Shown: in pieces, positions 1-5,581 of the stretch
How positions within the stretch are numbered: position 1 is the stretch's first letter
Layout: each line of letters opens with the position of its first letter
Source of the DNA: Clostridia bacterium
GTDB lineage: Bacteria; Bacillota_A; Clostridia; Oscillospirales; CAG-272
Length of the DNA: 5,581 nt
Direction: 5' to 3'
Assembly: GCA_017529175.1 (NCBI GenBank)
Contig: JAFXNX010000327.1
Coordinates: 1 to 5,581, forward strand
Notes under the pieces: model-generated
What the model saw: only the letters and a program-made list of their open reading frames with translations
What the model was told of the DNA's origin: nothing
The model's database searches: none
Position numbers and translations under genes: made by a program

Positions 1-12
1 CTCTTCCGATCT
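1..12. other. Illumina adapter remnant at the contig end
   Basis: The first 12 bases, CTCTTCCGATCT, are identical to the 3' end of the common Illumina adapter. Read on the minus strand they are AGATCGGAAGAG, the familiar read-through sequence. The tyrS reading frame stays open through them but gives Arg-Ser-Glu-Glu directly after a Tyr-Gly-Cys. There, TyrRS proteins normally continue with a conserved Leu-Gln-x-Gly-Gly-x-Asp-Gln-Trp segment. The loss of family similarity coincides exactly with the adapter match, so these bases should be trimmed and not treated as genome. Confidence 0.93.
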
Positions 13-582
13 GCAGCCGTAGTCCTCGTTAAGTCTGTAGAAATCATAGCTCTGCATCGTCATGTAGTTGAATTCCATAAAGGTAAGCCCGCGGTCAAGA
101 CGCGTCTTGTAGCATTCGGCTGCAAGCATACGGCTGATTGTAAAGTGCGGACCCACTTCGCGAAGGTAATCGATATAGTTCATATCGAGCAGCCAATCCG
201 CGTTATTGATAAAGAGCGCTTTGCCGTCGGAGATATCAATGAACTTCGACATCTGCTTTTTGAAGCATTCGATATTATGGGCAATCGTCTCTTTGGTAAG
301 CATTTTTCTCATATCGTTCTTACCCGACGGATCGCCAATCATCGCGGTGCCGCCGCCGAATATGGCGATGGGGCGATGTCCGGCTCTTTGCATATGAGCC
401 ATTATTTTCATTTGGATAAAATGACCGATGTGTAAGCTGTCCGCTGTGGGGTCAAATCCTATATAGAACGTGAAAGGTCCTTCGTCAAACAGTTTTCTGA
501 CAGCTTCTTCATCGGTGCATTGAGCTATCATTCCTCTTGCTTTAAATTCGTCAAAAAGATTCATGGTTTTTGGTGCGGTCAA
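13..582 (-). CDS. tyrS: Tyrosyl-tRNA synthetase, N-terminal part (3' end missing)
   Basis: Class I aminoacyl-tRNA synthetase that activates tyrosine with ATP and charges tRNA-Tyr in the cytoplasm. 190 codons of the Rossmann catalytic domain are present, numbered here from a TTG start. Visible motifs are [15 protein letters not shown] (40-54, with a perfect HIGH), [14 protein letters not shown] (75-88), and Y173, Q177 and D180 in the [10 protein letters not shown] segment, matching the tyrosine-binding Tyr/Gln/Asp set of the family. The KMSKS loop and the tRNA-binding C-terminal domains would lie beyond the left end. The TTG at 580-582 is preferred because a GAAAGGAG site sits 6 nt upstream. 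The in-frame ATG at 562-564 would be 24 nt from that site and has no other. The gene follows recN after 29 bp and may have its own weak promoter. No T-box leader fits in this gap. The identification is secure; the start is likely. Confidence 0.96.
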
Positions 583-588
583 GCCGCG

Positions 589-596
589 CTCCTTTC
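589..596 (-). promoter_or_regulatory. Ribosome binding site of tyrS
   Basis: GAAAGGAG on the minus strand ends 6 nt before an in-frame TTG at 580-582. It is 24 nt from the first in-frame ATG, which is too far for normal initiation. This spacing is the main argument for a TTG start that adds six residues (MTAPKT) to TyrRS. Confidence 0.7.
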
Positions 597-604
597 GGTA
601 TGTA

Positions 605-634
605 AATATAATTATTGCTTATTTGCGCGGTCGA
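605..634 (-). promoter_or_regulatory. Possible weak sigma-70/SigA promoter for tyrS
   Basis: On the minus strand TCGACC (629-634, four of six matches to TTGACA) is followed after 18 nt by TATATT (605-610, five of six matches to TATAAT). The -10-like element lies in a distinctly AT-rich patch just after the recN stop. Initiation here would give a leader of about 15 nt carrying the tyrS ribosome binding site. This is pattern matching only; tyrS could equally be read from the operon transcript. Confidence 0.28.
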
Positions 635-2309
635 GCATTTCCTCGGCTGCTTTTATCTGTTTTTCGGTGATATTTATACCGCCGATAATACGGGCGAGCT
701 CATCGATTCTTCCCTGTCTGTCAAGCGTATCAGCCCTGCTGTAAACGCGCCCGTCACGCTCTGATTTGGATATCTTTAAATGTGTATCAGAAAGAGATGC
801 GATCTGCGCGGAATGAGTTATGCAGATCACTTGAGTATCAGCCGACATATCGCGAAGTTTTCTGCCGATCCTCTCGGACGTTCCTCCGGACACTCCCGCG
901 TCTATCTCGTCAAATACTGACGTACCGACGGCGACTTCTTTCTGCATAGAACTCTTTATCGCAAGCATTATACGCGAAAGCTCTCCGCCGGATGCGGTCT
1001 TTGAGATAGGTTGAAGTTCCTCGCCCACGTTCGGTGACACCAGAAAATCGACGTCGTCGTATCCGTTTTTATCAAACTGTATCAAGCCGTCCGCCGTACG
1101 CTTCACGATCTCGATACGGAATTCCACCTTCGGCATATCAAGCTCGCGCAGAACGTGCGTTATCTCTTTTGTCAAAGCAAGCGCTGCGCGGCTTCTCGCA
1201 TCTGAGAGAGCGTCGGCATACTTTTCAGCTGTCGCTTTTGCTTTTGCAACGTCGCACTCGAGATCGGCGATCGCGTCGTCGCTGTTCTTAAGCTCGCTTA
1301 TCCGTATCTTTATCTCTTCCTTTTTTTCAATAACGTCGGTAAGAGACGGACCGTATTTCGATACGAGCTTTTTGATAAGAGACAGTCGTCTCTCGACAGC
1401 GTCAAGTTTCTTCTCCGGATCGTCAAGGTCGTCGTCAGAGATCACGTCGGATACCGTATCGGCAACGGATGATAAATAATACTTCACGTCATCGAGTTTT
1501 GATGCGATTTTGTCGGCGTCGGACAAAACGTCGGAGAGTTGTTTTATCGCGCTGTTCGCTTTATCGATCAGGTAGACAGCGGTAACGCCGCTCTCGTTGT
1601 CGACAAGCGCGCGGTTTACGACAGATACGCTCTTCGAGACTTTCTCGATGGTTCGCAGCTTCGTTCTCAGGCGAAGAAGTTTCTCCTCTTCATCCGCATC
1701 GGAAAGATGCGCCGAATCGATCTCTTTATACTGATATTCAAGTATATCGAGCATCATCGCTTTGTCCCTGACGGCTTCTTTTATAGACTCAAGTCTCGAT
1801 TCCGCCTCGCACAGTTTACCGTACTCCGCTCTGTAACGTTCGATATTTTCCGAGTGCCCTATATAGCTGTCAAGAAGAGAGATAAGCTCCCCTTTGTCGG
1901 CGAGTTCCCCGCTGTCTTTCTGTCCGTGGATCGCGGCAAGATATCTTGACGCCGACTTCAGAAGCGACGTAGGAACTGTCTTACCGTTGATTTTCGCAAC
2001 GCTCTTTCCGTCGGCTCCGACAGACCTGAAAAGCGTAAGCTCACCGTTATCGTCAGGCGATGCGCCGATATCGGCAAGACGCTCGCGAACGCTTTCAAGA
2101 GAATCGAATATCGCGCAAACGCTTGCCGTCTCCTCCCCCGTCCTGATCATCTCTTTATCAGCTCTTGCGCCGAGTACGAGAGATACGGCGTCAATAAAAA
2201 CGGACTTTCCGGCTCCGGTCTCACCTGTTATAACCGTAAAACCTTCGTCAAAATCAACACTCAGTTCCTTGATGACGGCAAAGTTGGAGATCGATACTGC
2301 CTTCAGCAT
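612..2309 (-). CDS. recN: DNA repair protein RecN (SMC-like ATPase)
   Basis: Cytoplasmic SMC-family ATPase that acts early in double-strand-break repair, binding and bridging DNA ends before RecA-dependent recombination. 565 residues, normal for the family. The N-terminal ATPase half has Walker A GETGAGKS at 29-36. A long, charged, coiled-coil-rich middle (about 150-380) follows. The C-terminal half carries the ABC signature SGGELSR (440-446), Walker B ending in VFDEID (465-470), the D-loop segment AGVSGGT (471-477) and the switch histidine in ITHS (H499). All ATPase elements look intact. Odd: after IHGQ (127-130) the protein reads [11 protein letters not shown], where RecN usually has a histidine and a Q-rich stretch, as in E. 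coli HGQHAHQLL. The start has a GGAGG site at 2318-2322, 8 nt upstream, overlapping the end of argR. In Firmicutes recN commonly follows argR, as here. Confidence 0.98.
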   Translation of the reverse strand: MLKAVSISNFAVIKELSVDFDEGFTVITGETGAGKSVFIDAVSLVLGARADKEMIRTGEETASVCAIFDSLESVRERLADIGASPDDNGELTLFRSVGADGKSVAKINGKTVPTSLLKSASRYLAAIHGQKDSGELADKGELISLLDSYIGHSENIERYRAEYGKLCEAESRLESIKEAVRDKAMMLDILEYQYKEIDSAHLSDADEEEKLLRLRTKLRTIEKVSKSVSVVNRALVDNESGVTAVYLIDKANSAIKQLSDVLSDADKIASKLDDVKYYLSSVADTVSDVISDDDLDDPEKKLDAVERRLSLIKKLVSKYGPSLTDVIEKKEEIKIRISELKNSDDAIADLECDVAKAKATAEKYADALSDARSRAALALTKEITHVLRELDMPKVEFRIEIVKRTADGLIQFDKNGYDDVDFLVSPNVGEELQPISKTASGGELSRIMLAIKSSMQKEVAVGTSVFDEIDAGVSGGTSERIGRKLRDMSADTQVICITHSAQIASLSDTHLKISKSERDGRVYSRADTLDRQGRIDELARIIGGINITEKQIKAAEEMLDRANKQ

Positions 2310-2325
2310 CAGTCACGCCTCCGAA

Positions 2326-2781
2326 TCAAACGGTCCTGAGACTCGCCTTGATCTTATCGCAAACGATCTGCGCGGATTCAGCCGAACGGGTCGCGGCAAA
2401 TATAGTGTCGTCGCCCGCGACGCATCCGACTATGTCAAGCTCGCCCTGCGAGTCTATCCCCGCCGCGACAGCGTTGGCAAGACCGGGATATGTTTTGATT
2501 ATCACGAGATTTACTGCAACGTCAATTGACTTCACGGAAGCGGAGAACGCCGCGAGATACGCGTGCTGACCGTCGTCGGAATCAGCTGCGGGAAGGATAT
2601 ACTTATACTTTCCGAGTTCTCCCGTAACTTTTATCAGCTTCAGTTCTCTGATATCTCTTGATACCGTCGCCTGAGTTACGTTAAATCCGCGGTCTGCGAG
2701 CATTTTAATAAGCTCTTCCTGTGTTTCAACGTCATTGTTCTCAATGATATCGATTATTACGTTTTGTCTGTTGCTTTTCAT
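2326..2781 (-). CDS. argR: Arginine repressor ArgR/AhrC
   Basis: Arginine-responsive transcription factor. In this family a hexamer with bound L-arginine binds ARG boxes to repress arginine biosynthesis and, in Firmicutes, activate catabolism. 151 residues from the preferred start, the usual length. The N-terminal winged helix-turn-helix contains the hallmark VTQATVSRDIRELKLIKV (35-52). A short linker leads to the C-terminal oligomerisation and arginine-binding domain with PGLANAVAAGID (99-110) and VAGDDT (121-126), whose Asp pair contacts arginine in homologues. An in-frame ATG at 2797-2799 would add six residues (MISGGK) and give a 4-bp overlap with nadK. It has no ribosome binding site, whereas the ATG at 2779-2781 follows GGAGG and gives the family-typical MKSNRQ start. 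No convincing ARG box is visible in the window, so autoregulation is not supported here. Confidence 0.96.
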   Translation of the reverse strand: MKSNRQNVIIDIIENNDVETQEELIKMLADRGFNVTQATVSRDIRELKLIKVTGELGKYKYILPAADSDDGQHAYLAAFSASVKSIDVAVNLVIIKTYPGLANAVAAGIDSQGELDIVGCVAGDDTIFAATRSAESAQIVCDKIKASLRTV

Positions 2782-2785
2782 TTTT

Positions 2786-2790
2786 CCTCC
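2786..2790 (-). promoter_or_regulatory. Ribosome binding site of argR
   Basis: GGAGG on the minus strand, within CCGGAGGA, lies 4 nt before the ATG at 2779-2781. The spacing is short but the core is strong. The alternative upstream ATG at 2797-2799 is preceded only by an AT-rich stretch with no purine core, so this site decides the start. Confidence 0.65.
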
Positions 2791-2795
2791 GGAAA

Positions 2796-3677
2796 TCATT
2801 TATTTTCAAATTCTTTTTTACCGAGTTTTCTGTTGAGTATCGATATAAAAGTGCCTGTTTTGACTCTCACGAGTTTTGTCTTTTTATCGCTTCTCTTGAT
2901 CCTTACGGTATCGCTTCCGAATATTTCGTAGTTATCCCTGCCGTCAATAGTTAGAAACATTTTGTTTTCTCTGCACGAGGCGTCCTTTATCTCTATCGTC
3001 GAGTCCCCCGTAAAGACTATCGGACGCAGAGCGAACGAATGAGGGCATATAGGGGTCGCGATAATACAGTCCATAGTCTGGCAAACGAGCGGACCTCCCG
3101 CAGAAAGCGAGTATGCGCTTGAGCCGGTCGGCGTTGAAATTATTATTCCGTCCGCATCATAGTGCGTCGCGTGTTCGCCGTCGCAGTATAGATCAAAATC
3201 AGCAAGACGCGATATGGGACCGTTTGAGAGAACTGTTTCATTAAGGCACGGATAAGCGCCTTTTATTTTTTTGCCGTTTCTTACTATCTCCACATCGAGC
3301 ATCATACGCTCTTCGGTCTTGAAATCGCCGTTAATTATCCCCTCGAGCATCGATATCTCCGAGATCTCAAGCTCCGCAAGAAATCCTACTCTTCCGAAGT
3401 TGATGCCGATTATCGGCGCGTCGCACGACGACGCCATTCTTGACGCTTCAATTATCGATCCGTCGCCTCCGAGAACGATTATCAGTTCCGAGTTCTCGAA
3501 CAAGCGCTCGTTCGTAACGACTTTTACGTAGTCTTGATCGCTGAATTTCGCGCCTATGTCGTCCTTAGAAACACTCACGTTACAGCCAAGCTTTGAGACG
3601 ACGTCTATTACGGCTTTCACCGAACTGTCCGGTATATTCCTTTTTATATTCGAGATAAGAGTTACGCATTTCAGCAT
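2796..3677 (-). CDS. nadK: NAD kinase (ATP-dependent NAD+ 2'-phosphotransferase)
   Basis: Cytoplasmic enzyme that phosphorylates NAD+ to NADP+, the only known route to NADP. 293 residues, typical length. The N-terminal domain has the GGDG motif (70-73) within IIVLGGDGSIIEASR, followed by INFGRVGFLAEL (92-103), the usual GxxGFL region. The conserved NE pair is N146/E147. The C-terminal domain begins with the THYDADGIIISTPTGSSAYS block (171-190) that binds the NAD substrate, then TPICPHSFALRPIVF (208-222). All diagnostic motifs are present. The ATG overlaps the last 7 bp of tlyA and is served by a near-complete Shine-Dalgarno sequence inside tlyA. The protein ends in a Lys/Glu/Asn-rich tail (KLGKKEFENK) encoded by an AT-rich stretch just before argR. 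Confidence 0.98.
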   Translation of the reverse strand: MLKCVTLISNIKRNIPDSSVKAVIDVVSKLGCNVSVSKDDIGAKFSDQDYVKVVTNERLFENSELIIVLGGDGSIIEASRMASSCDAPIIGINFGRVGFLAELEISEISMLEGIINGDFKTEERMMLDVEIVRNGKKIKGAYPCLNETVLSNGPISRLADFDLYCDGEHATHYDADGIIISTPTGSSAYSLSAGGPLVCQTMDCIIATPICPHSFALRPIVFTGDSTIEIKDASCRENKMFLTIDGRDNYEIFGSDTVRIKRSDKKTKLVRVKTGTFISILNRKLGKKEFENK

Positions 3678-4441
3678 AACAGCACCTCCTTGATCACATC
3701 ATCGGTCACTGTCCCGCGCGAGCCTTTTTTGAAGTATGCAAGAAATTCCGTATTGCCGTCTTTTCCGGTCACGGGAGATCTTACTATTCCCTCGCATCCG
3801 AGACCATGACGTGAGGCACTGTCGATCACGCCTCGAACGGCAATATTGTGATATTTCTTATCTTTGACGATACCGCCTTTACCGAGCGCCTCTCTGCCGC
3901 ATTCAAACTGCGGCTTGATGAGAGTGACGAAAAGTCCTCCGTCGGAAAGAACGCAGGCGACGTTCTTTGCAAAGAGCGTTTGAGATATGAAAGACACGTC
4001 GCATACGGCAATATCGCATTCGGCAGTTATGAGCGAACGGTCGATCGTTCTTGCGTTTACGCCCTCCATATTGACGACGCGCTTATCGCAAGCGATGCGC
4101 GGATCAAGCTGTCCGTGTCCCGAGTCGACGGCGAAGACAAGTTTTGCGCCTCTTTGAAGAAGGCAGTCAGTGAATCCTCCGGTCGACGCGCCGAAATCGA
4201 TCGCCGTCATTCCGGTGACGTCGATACCGAACGAATCGAGCGCGAAATCGAGTTTTACACCGCCGCGGCCGACGAACGAATAGAGATCGCCCTCGACTTT
4301 GACAGTCCCGTCCGTAACGTCAAACGACGGCTTTCTGGTAATCTTTCCGTTGACGGAAACGAGAGCGCCCTTTATAAGATCGGAAGCATAATTTCTGCTC
4401 TTTGCAAGCCCGTGTTCGACAAGATATACGTCAAGTCTCAT
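3671..4441 (-). CDS. tlyA: TlyA family rRNA (cytidine-2'-O)-methyltransferase
   Basis: S-adenosylmethionine-dependent 2'-O-methyltransferase of rRNA cytidines, often labelled hemolysin A. Homologues methylate 23S C1920 and in some cases also 16S C1409, which affects sensitivity to capreomycin and viomycin. 256 residues. An N-terminal S4 RNA-binding domain (about 1-60) has RLDVYLVEHGLAKSR and a VSVNGK turn. An FtsJ-like Rossmann domain follows, with SAM motif I DFGASTGGFTD (82-92). The K-D-K-E catalytic tetrad is readable as K63 (RGGVKL), D148 (CDVSF), K176 (IKPQFE) and E232 (NTEF). The protein starts almost directly at the S4 domain, without the short extension of the dual-specificity actinobacterial form, so modification of 23S only is the better guess. 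The start codon overlaps the ispA stop (ATGA), and only a weak GGACGGA-like site precedes it, implying translational coupling to ispA. Confidence 0.96.
   Translation of the reverse strand: MRLDVYLVEHGLAKSRNYASDLIKGALVSVNGKITRKPSFDVTDGTVKVEGDLYSFVGRGGVKLDFALDSFGIDVTGMTAIDFGASTGGFTDCLLQRGAKLVFAVDSGHGQLDPRIACDKRVVNMEGVNARTIDRSLITAECDIAVCDVSFISQTLFAKNVACVLSDGGLFVTLIKPQFECGREALGKGGIVKDKKYHNIAVRGVIDSASRHGLGCEGIVRSPVTGKDGNTEFLAYFKKGSRGTVTDDVIKEVLLC
3683..3691 (-). promoter_or_regulatory. Strong nadK ribosome binding site inside tlyA
   Basis: AAGGAGGTG on the minus strand is close to full complementarity with the 16S rRNA 3' end. Its AGGAGG core ends 7 nt before the nadK ATG. It is made of the tlyA codons for Lys-Glu-Val near the C-terminus, so it serves as both code and initiation signal. 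Confidence 0.85.
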
Positions 4442-5322
4442 TTATTCCGTCCGTTAAGGAAAGCCGGGAGCGCCGAGACAAATCCGTTCGTGTCATACGG
4501 AGATATAACTTCCTCCGCCCTCTTTGCAAGTGTATCGCAAAGAGTTCTTGCCTCATCCGGCGTCATAAACGACAGCGAACTGACTCTGCCGTTTTTTTCA
4601 TCGACGCCCACTTTCTTTCCGAGGATAGCGGCGTCTCCTTCGAGATCGAGAAGGTCGTCTTTCACCTGGAAAGCGAGCCCCACGCACTCGGCATATTCGG
4701 ATATATCCGATACGGTCTTTTCGTCATATTCTTCGCAAGACGCCGAGAAATATCCGGCAAGACACGATGCTTTGATAAGAGCCGACGTCTTCATGCTGTG
4801 AAGCTTTTTCAGTTTTTCAAAAGTGTCCGTACTGTTTTCAAGGTCTGTCTGCTGACCGCCGGACATACCGAGAGGTCCTGAATTTCTCGCAAAAGCAAGA
4901 GCCGCGATGCGTGACGCTTTGTCCGACAAACACTCTGCTCCGAGGATCGTCTCCATCGCGTATGCAAGAAGAGTGTCTCCCGCAAGAAGCGCCGTCGCCT
5001 CTCCGAAAGCTATATGACAGGACTGTTTACCGCGTCTCATATCGTCGTCGTCCATACAAGGCAGATCGTCGTGAATAAGAGAAAACGCATGTATCATTTC
5101 AACAGCCGCCGCAAGCGGATATGACGCGGCAGGGTCTTTTGAGAAGAGCTTTGCAAATTCTATAACAAGGCTCGCTCTGATCCGCTTCCCGCCGTTCAGC
5201 GCGGAATATCTCATCGCATCCTGCAGTTTTCCCGATCCGATCTTATCTTCGGACAGAAAATACTCAAGCGTCTCAGACGCGATCTTTGCGTTTTCGGAAA
5301 GCACGCTTTTAACGTCGATCAT
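4438..5322 (-). CDS. ispA: Farnesyl diphosphate synthase-type polyprenyl synthetase
   Basis: All-trans short-chain prenyltransferase that condenses IPP with DMAPP and then GPP. Farnesyl diphosphate feeds undecaprenyl phosphate (cell wall carrier), quinone and other isoprenoid synthesis in the cytoplasm. 294 residues, normal length. Visible are NGGKRIRA (43-50, diphosphate binding) and the first Asp-rich motif DDLPCMD (85-91) followed by DDDMRRG (92-98), with the two-residue insertion of bacterial FPP synthases. GMSGGQQTDL (152-161), KTSALI (178-183) and the second Asp-rich motif FQVKDDLLD (218-226) follow. Phe80, five residues before the first Asp, is aromatic as in FPP synthases, which favours a C15 product; a C20 product cannot be excluded. 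The start ATG overlaps the xseB stop (ATGA) and has GGAGGA 8 nt upstream. dxs, often the next gene in clostridia, is missing here. Confidence 0.96.
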   Translation of the reverse strand: MIDVKSVLSENAKIASETLEYFLSEDKIGSGKLQDAMRYSALNGGKRIRASLVIEFAKLFSKDPAASYPLAAAVEMIHAFSLIHDDLPCMDDDDMRRGKQSCHIAFGEATALLAGDTLLAYAMETILGAECLSDKASRIAALAFARNSGPLGMSGGQQTDLENSTDTFEKLKKLHSMKTSALIKASCLAGYFSASCEEYDEKTVSDISEYAECVGLAFQVKDDLLDLEGDAAILGKKVGVDEKNGRVSSLSFMTPDEARTLCDTLAKRAEEVISPYDTNGFVSALPAFLNGRNK

Positions 5323-5531
5323 AAAGTCTCTCCTCCGTCGTCATCTTTGCCGCTCAGCATTCTGACCTTTTGCTCCGCCTCTTCAAGCTCCGTGTTGCAG
5401 AGCTTGATCAAAGACACGCCCTCTTCAAACAGAGCAAGCGAATCCGCAAGATCGCACTTACCGTCCTCAAGTGACTTTACAATACTTTCTATGCGCTCGA
5501 GCGCGTCTTCAAACTTCATTTTTTCAGCCAT
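5319..5531 (-). CDS. xseB: Exodeoxyribonuclease VII small subunit
   Basis: Small subunit of exonuclease VII, which degrades single-stranded DNA from both ends to short oligonucleotides. Several XseB chains bind the helical part of one XseA. 70 residues, typical of the family. The sequence shows the two-helix pattern: FEDALERIESIVKSLEDGKCDLADSLALFEEG spans about 7-38 (FEDALERIE then LEDG, then LxxSLALFEEG), followed by a second helix with LCNTELEEAEQKV (44-56). The tail is acidic and ends in DDDGGETL. An AAAGGAG site lies 10 nt before the ATG, inside the end of xseA. The gene overlaps xseA by 16 bp and ispA by 4 bp, which fits coupled synthesis with its partner subunit. Confidence 0.97.
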   Translation of the reverse strand: MAEKMKFEDALERIESIVKSLEDGKCDLADSLALFEEGVSLIKLCNTELEEAEQKVRMLSGKDDDGGETL

Positions 5532-5581
5532 GTGTCCGCCACTCCTTTCACAGTGCCAGTTACTCTCGCATCAATGATACC
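5516..5581 (-). CDS. xseA: Exodeoxyribonuclease VII large subunit, C-terminal tail (5' end missing)
   Basis: An open frame enters from the right edge and stops at a TGA (5516-5518). It encodes 21 residues, GIIDARVTGTVKGVADTWLKK. The opening IIDARVT resembles the last strand of XseA, where the family typically ends with a Ser-Asp-Gly-x-hydrophobic-Asp/Ala-x-Val pattern. Position directly before xseB, on the same strand and overlapping its start by 16 bp, is the expected place for the large, catalytic subunit. The fragment is too short for identification by sequence alone, so the call rests mainly on context. Confidence 0.72.
   Translation of the reverse strand, partial: GIIDARVTGTVKGVADTWLKK

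Noticed and set aside
145..435. Plus-strand frame of 96 codons near the left end
   Set aside because: It lies opposite the HIGH and [14 protein letters not shown] coding region of tyrS, which is clearly the real gene.
543..564. TGAAT and ATTC-like half-sites in the first codons of tyrS as an ARG box
   Set aside because: The halves do not form the inverted 18-bp pattern of ArgR operators, and the sequence is explained by the codons for MNLFDEF.
1894..2529. A 211-codon plus-strand open frame opposite recN and argR
   Set aside because: It covers the conserved Walker A region of recN and the argR C-terminus on the other strand, with low-complexity Ser/Pro/Ala-rich composition and no recognisable motif. 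It is a shadow frame.
2796..2820. AT-rich stretch before argR considered as an ARG box for autoregulation
   Set aside because: No TGAAT/ATTCA palindrome with proper spacing is present, and the bases encode the Lys/Glu/Asn-rich NadK tail.
4377..4386. Internal AGATCGGAAG, a 10-base match to the Illumina adapter
   Set aside because: The match breaks at the 11th base and the TlyA S4-domain frame runs through without loss of family pattern (ASDLIKGALVSVNG), so it is a chance match and not a chimeric join.
3848..4801. A 317-codon open frame on the plus strand, antisense to tlyA and ispA
   Set aside because: It crosses the junction of two well-identified minus-strand genes, resembles no family I recognise, and is rich in Arg, Ser and Asp as expected from reading the complement of these codons. 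It is a shadow frame left open by scarce TTA, CTA and TCA codons.
5573..5580. AATGATAC at the right end, matching the first 8 bases of the Illumina P5 oligo
   Set aside because: The next base differs (C instead of G), and the bases read in frame as Ile-Ile-Asp in a plausible XseA C-terminus. An 8-base match is too short to call contamination.

Overview
This is a compact, one-directional bacterial housekeeping operon fragment. Every gene lies on the minus strand, so transcription runs from the right end of the window to the left. In transcription order it holds the last 21 codons of xseA, then xseB, ispA, tlyA, nadK, argR and recN, and then the 5' third of tyrS, which runs off the left end. 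The order xseA-xseB-ispA-(dxs)-tlyA-nadK-argR-recN is a known arrangement in clostridia and related Firmicutes. Strong GGAGG-type ribosome binding sites and an ArgR-family regulator fit the same group. The most likely source is an uncultured clostridial lineage of moderate G+C. This rests on gene order and protein motifs only, and the species cannot be named.

Layout. 5516-5581 is the xseA tail, overlapping xseB by 16 bp. 5319-5531 is xseB, with a 4-bp ATGA overlap into ispA (4438-5322). A second ATGA overlap leads into tlyA (3671-4441). tlyA overlaps nadK (2796-3677) by 7 bp. argR most likely starts at 2781, 14 bp after the nadK stop, and recN (612-2309) starts 16 bp after the argR stop. A 29-bp gap then leads to tyrS, whose best-supported start is a TTG at 580-582. 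There is no gene-free stretch over 300 bases, and I saw no tRNA, rRNA, CRISPR array, mobile element or intrinsic terminator.

How the genes relate. They share a transcript rather than a pathway. XseA/XseB form exonuclease VII and RecN acts in double-strand-break repair. IspA makes farnesyl diphosphate for undecaprenyl-phosphate and other isoprenoids. TlyA methylates rRNA, NadK makes NADP, ArgR controls arginine metabolism and TyrRS charges tRNA-Tyr. The tight overlaps suggest translational coupling.

The most notable points are technical or comparative. The first 12 bases match the 3' end of the common Illumina adapter, and the TyrRS protein loses its family pattern exactly there, so the left end is not genomic. 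dxs, commonly found between ispA and tlyA in clostridia, is absent. RecN has an altered HGQ-H region. I did not find a new biological system here.
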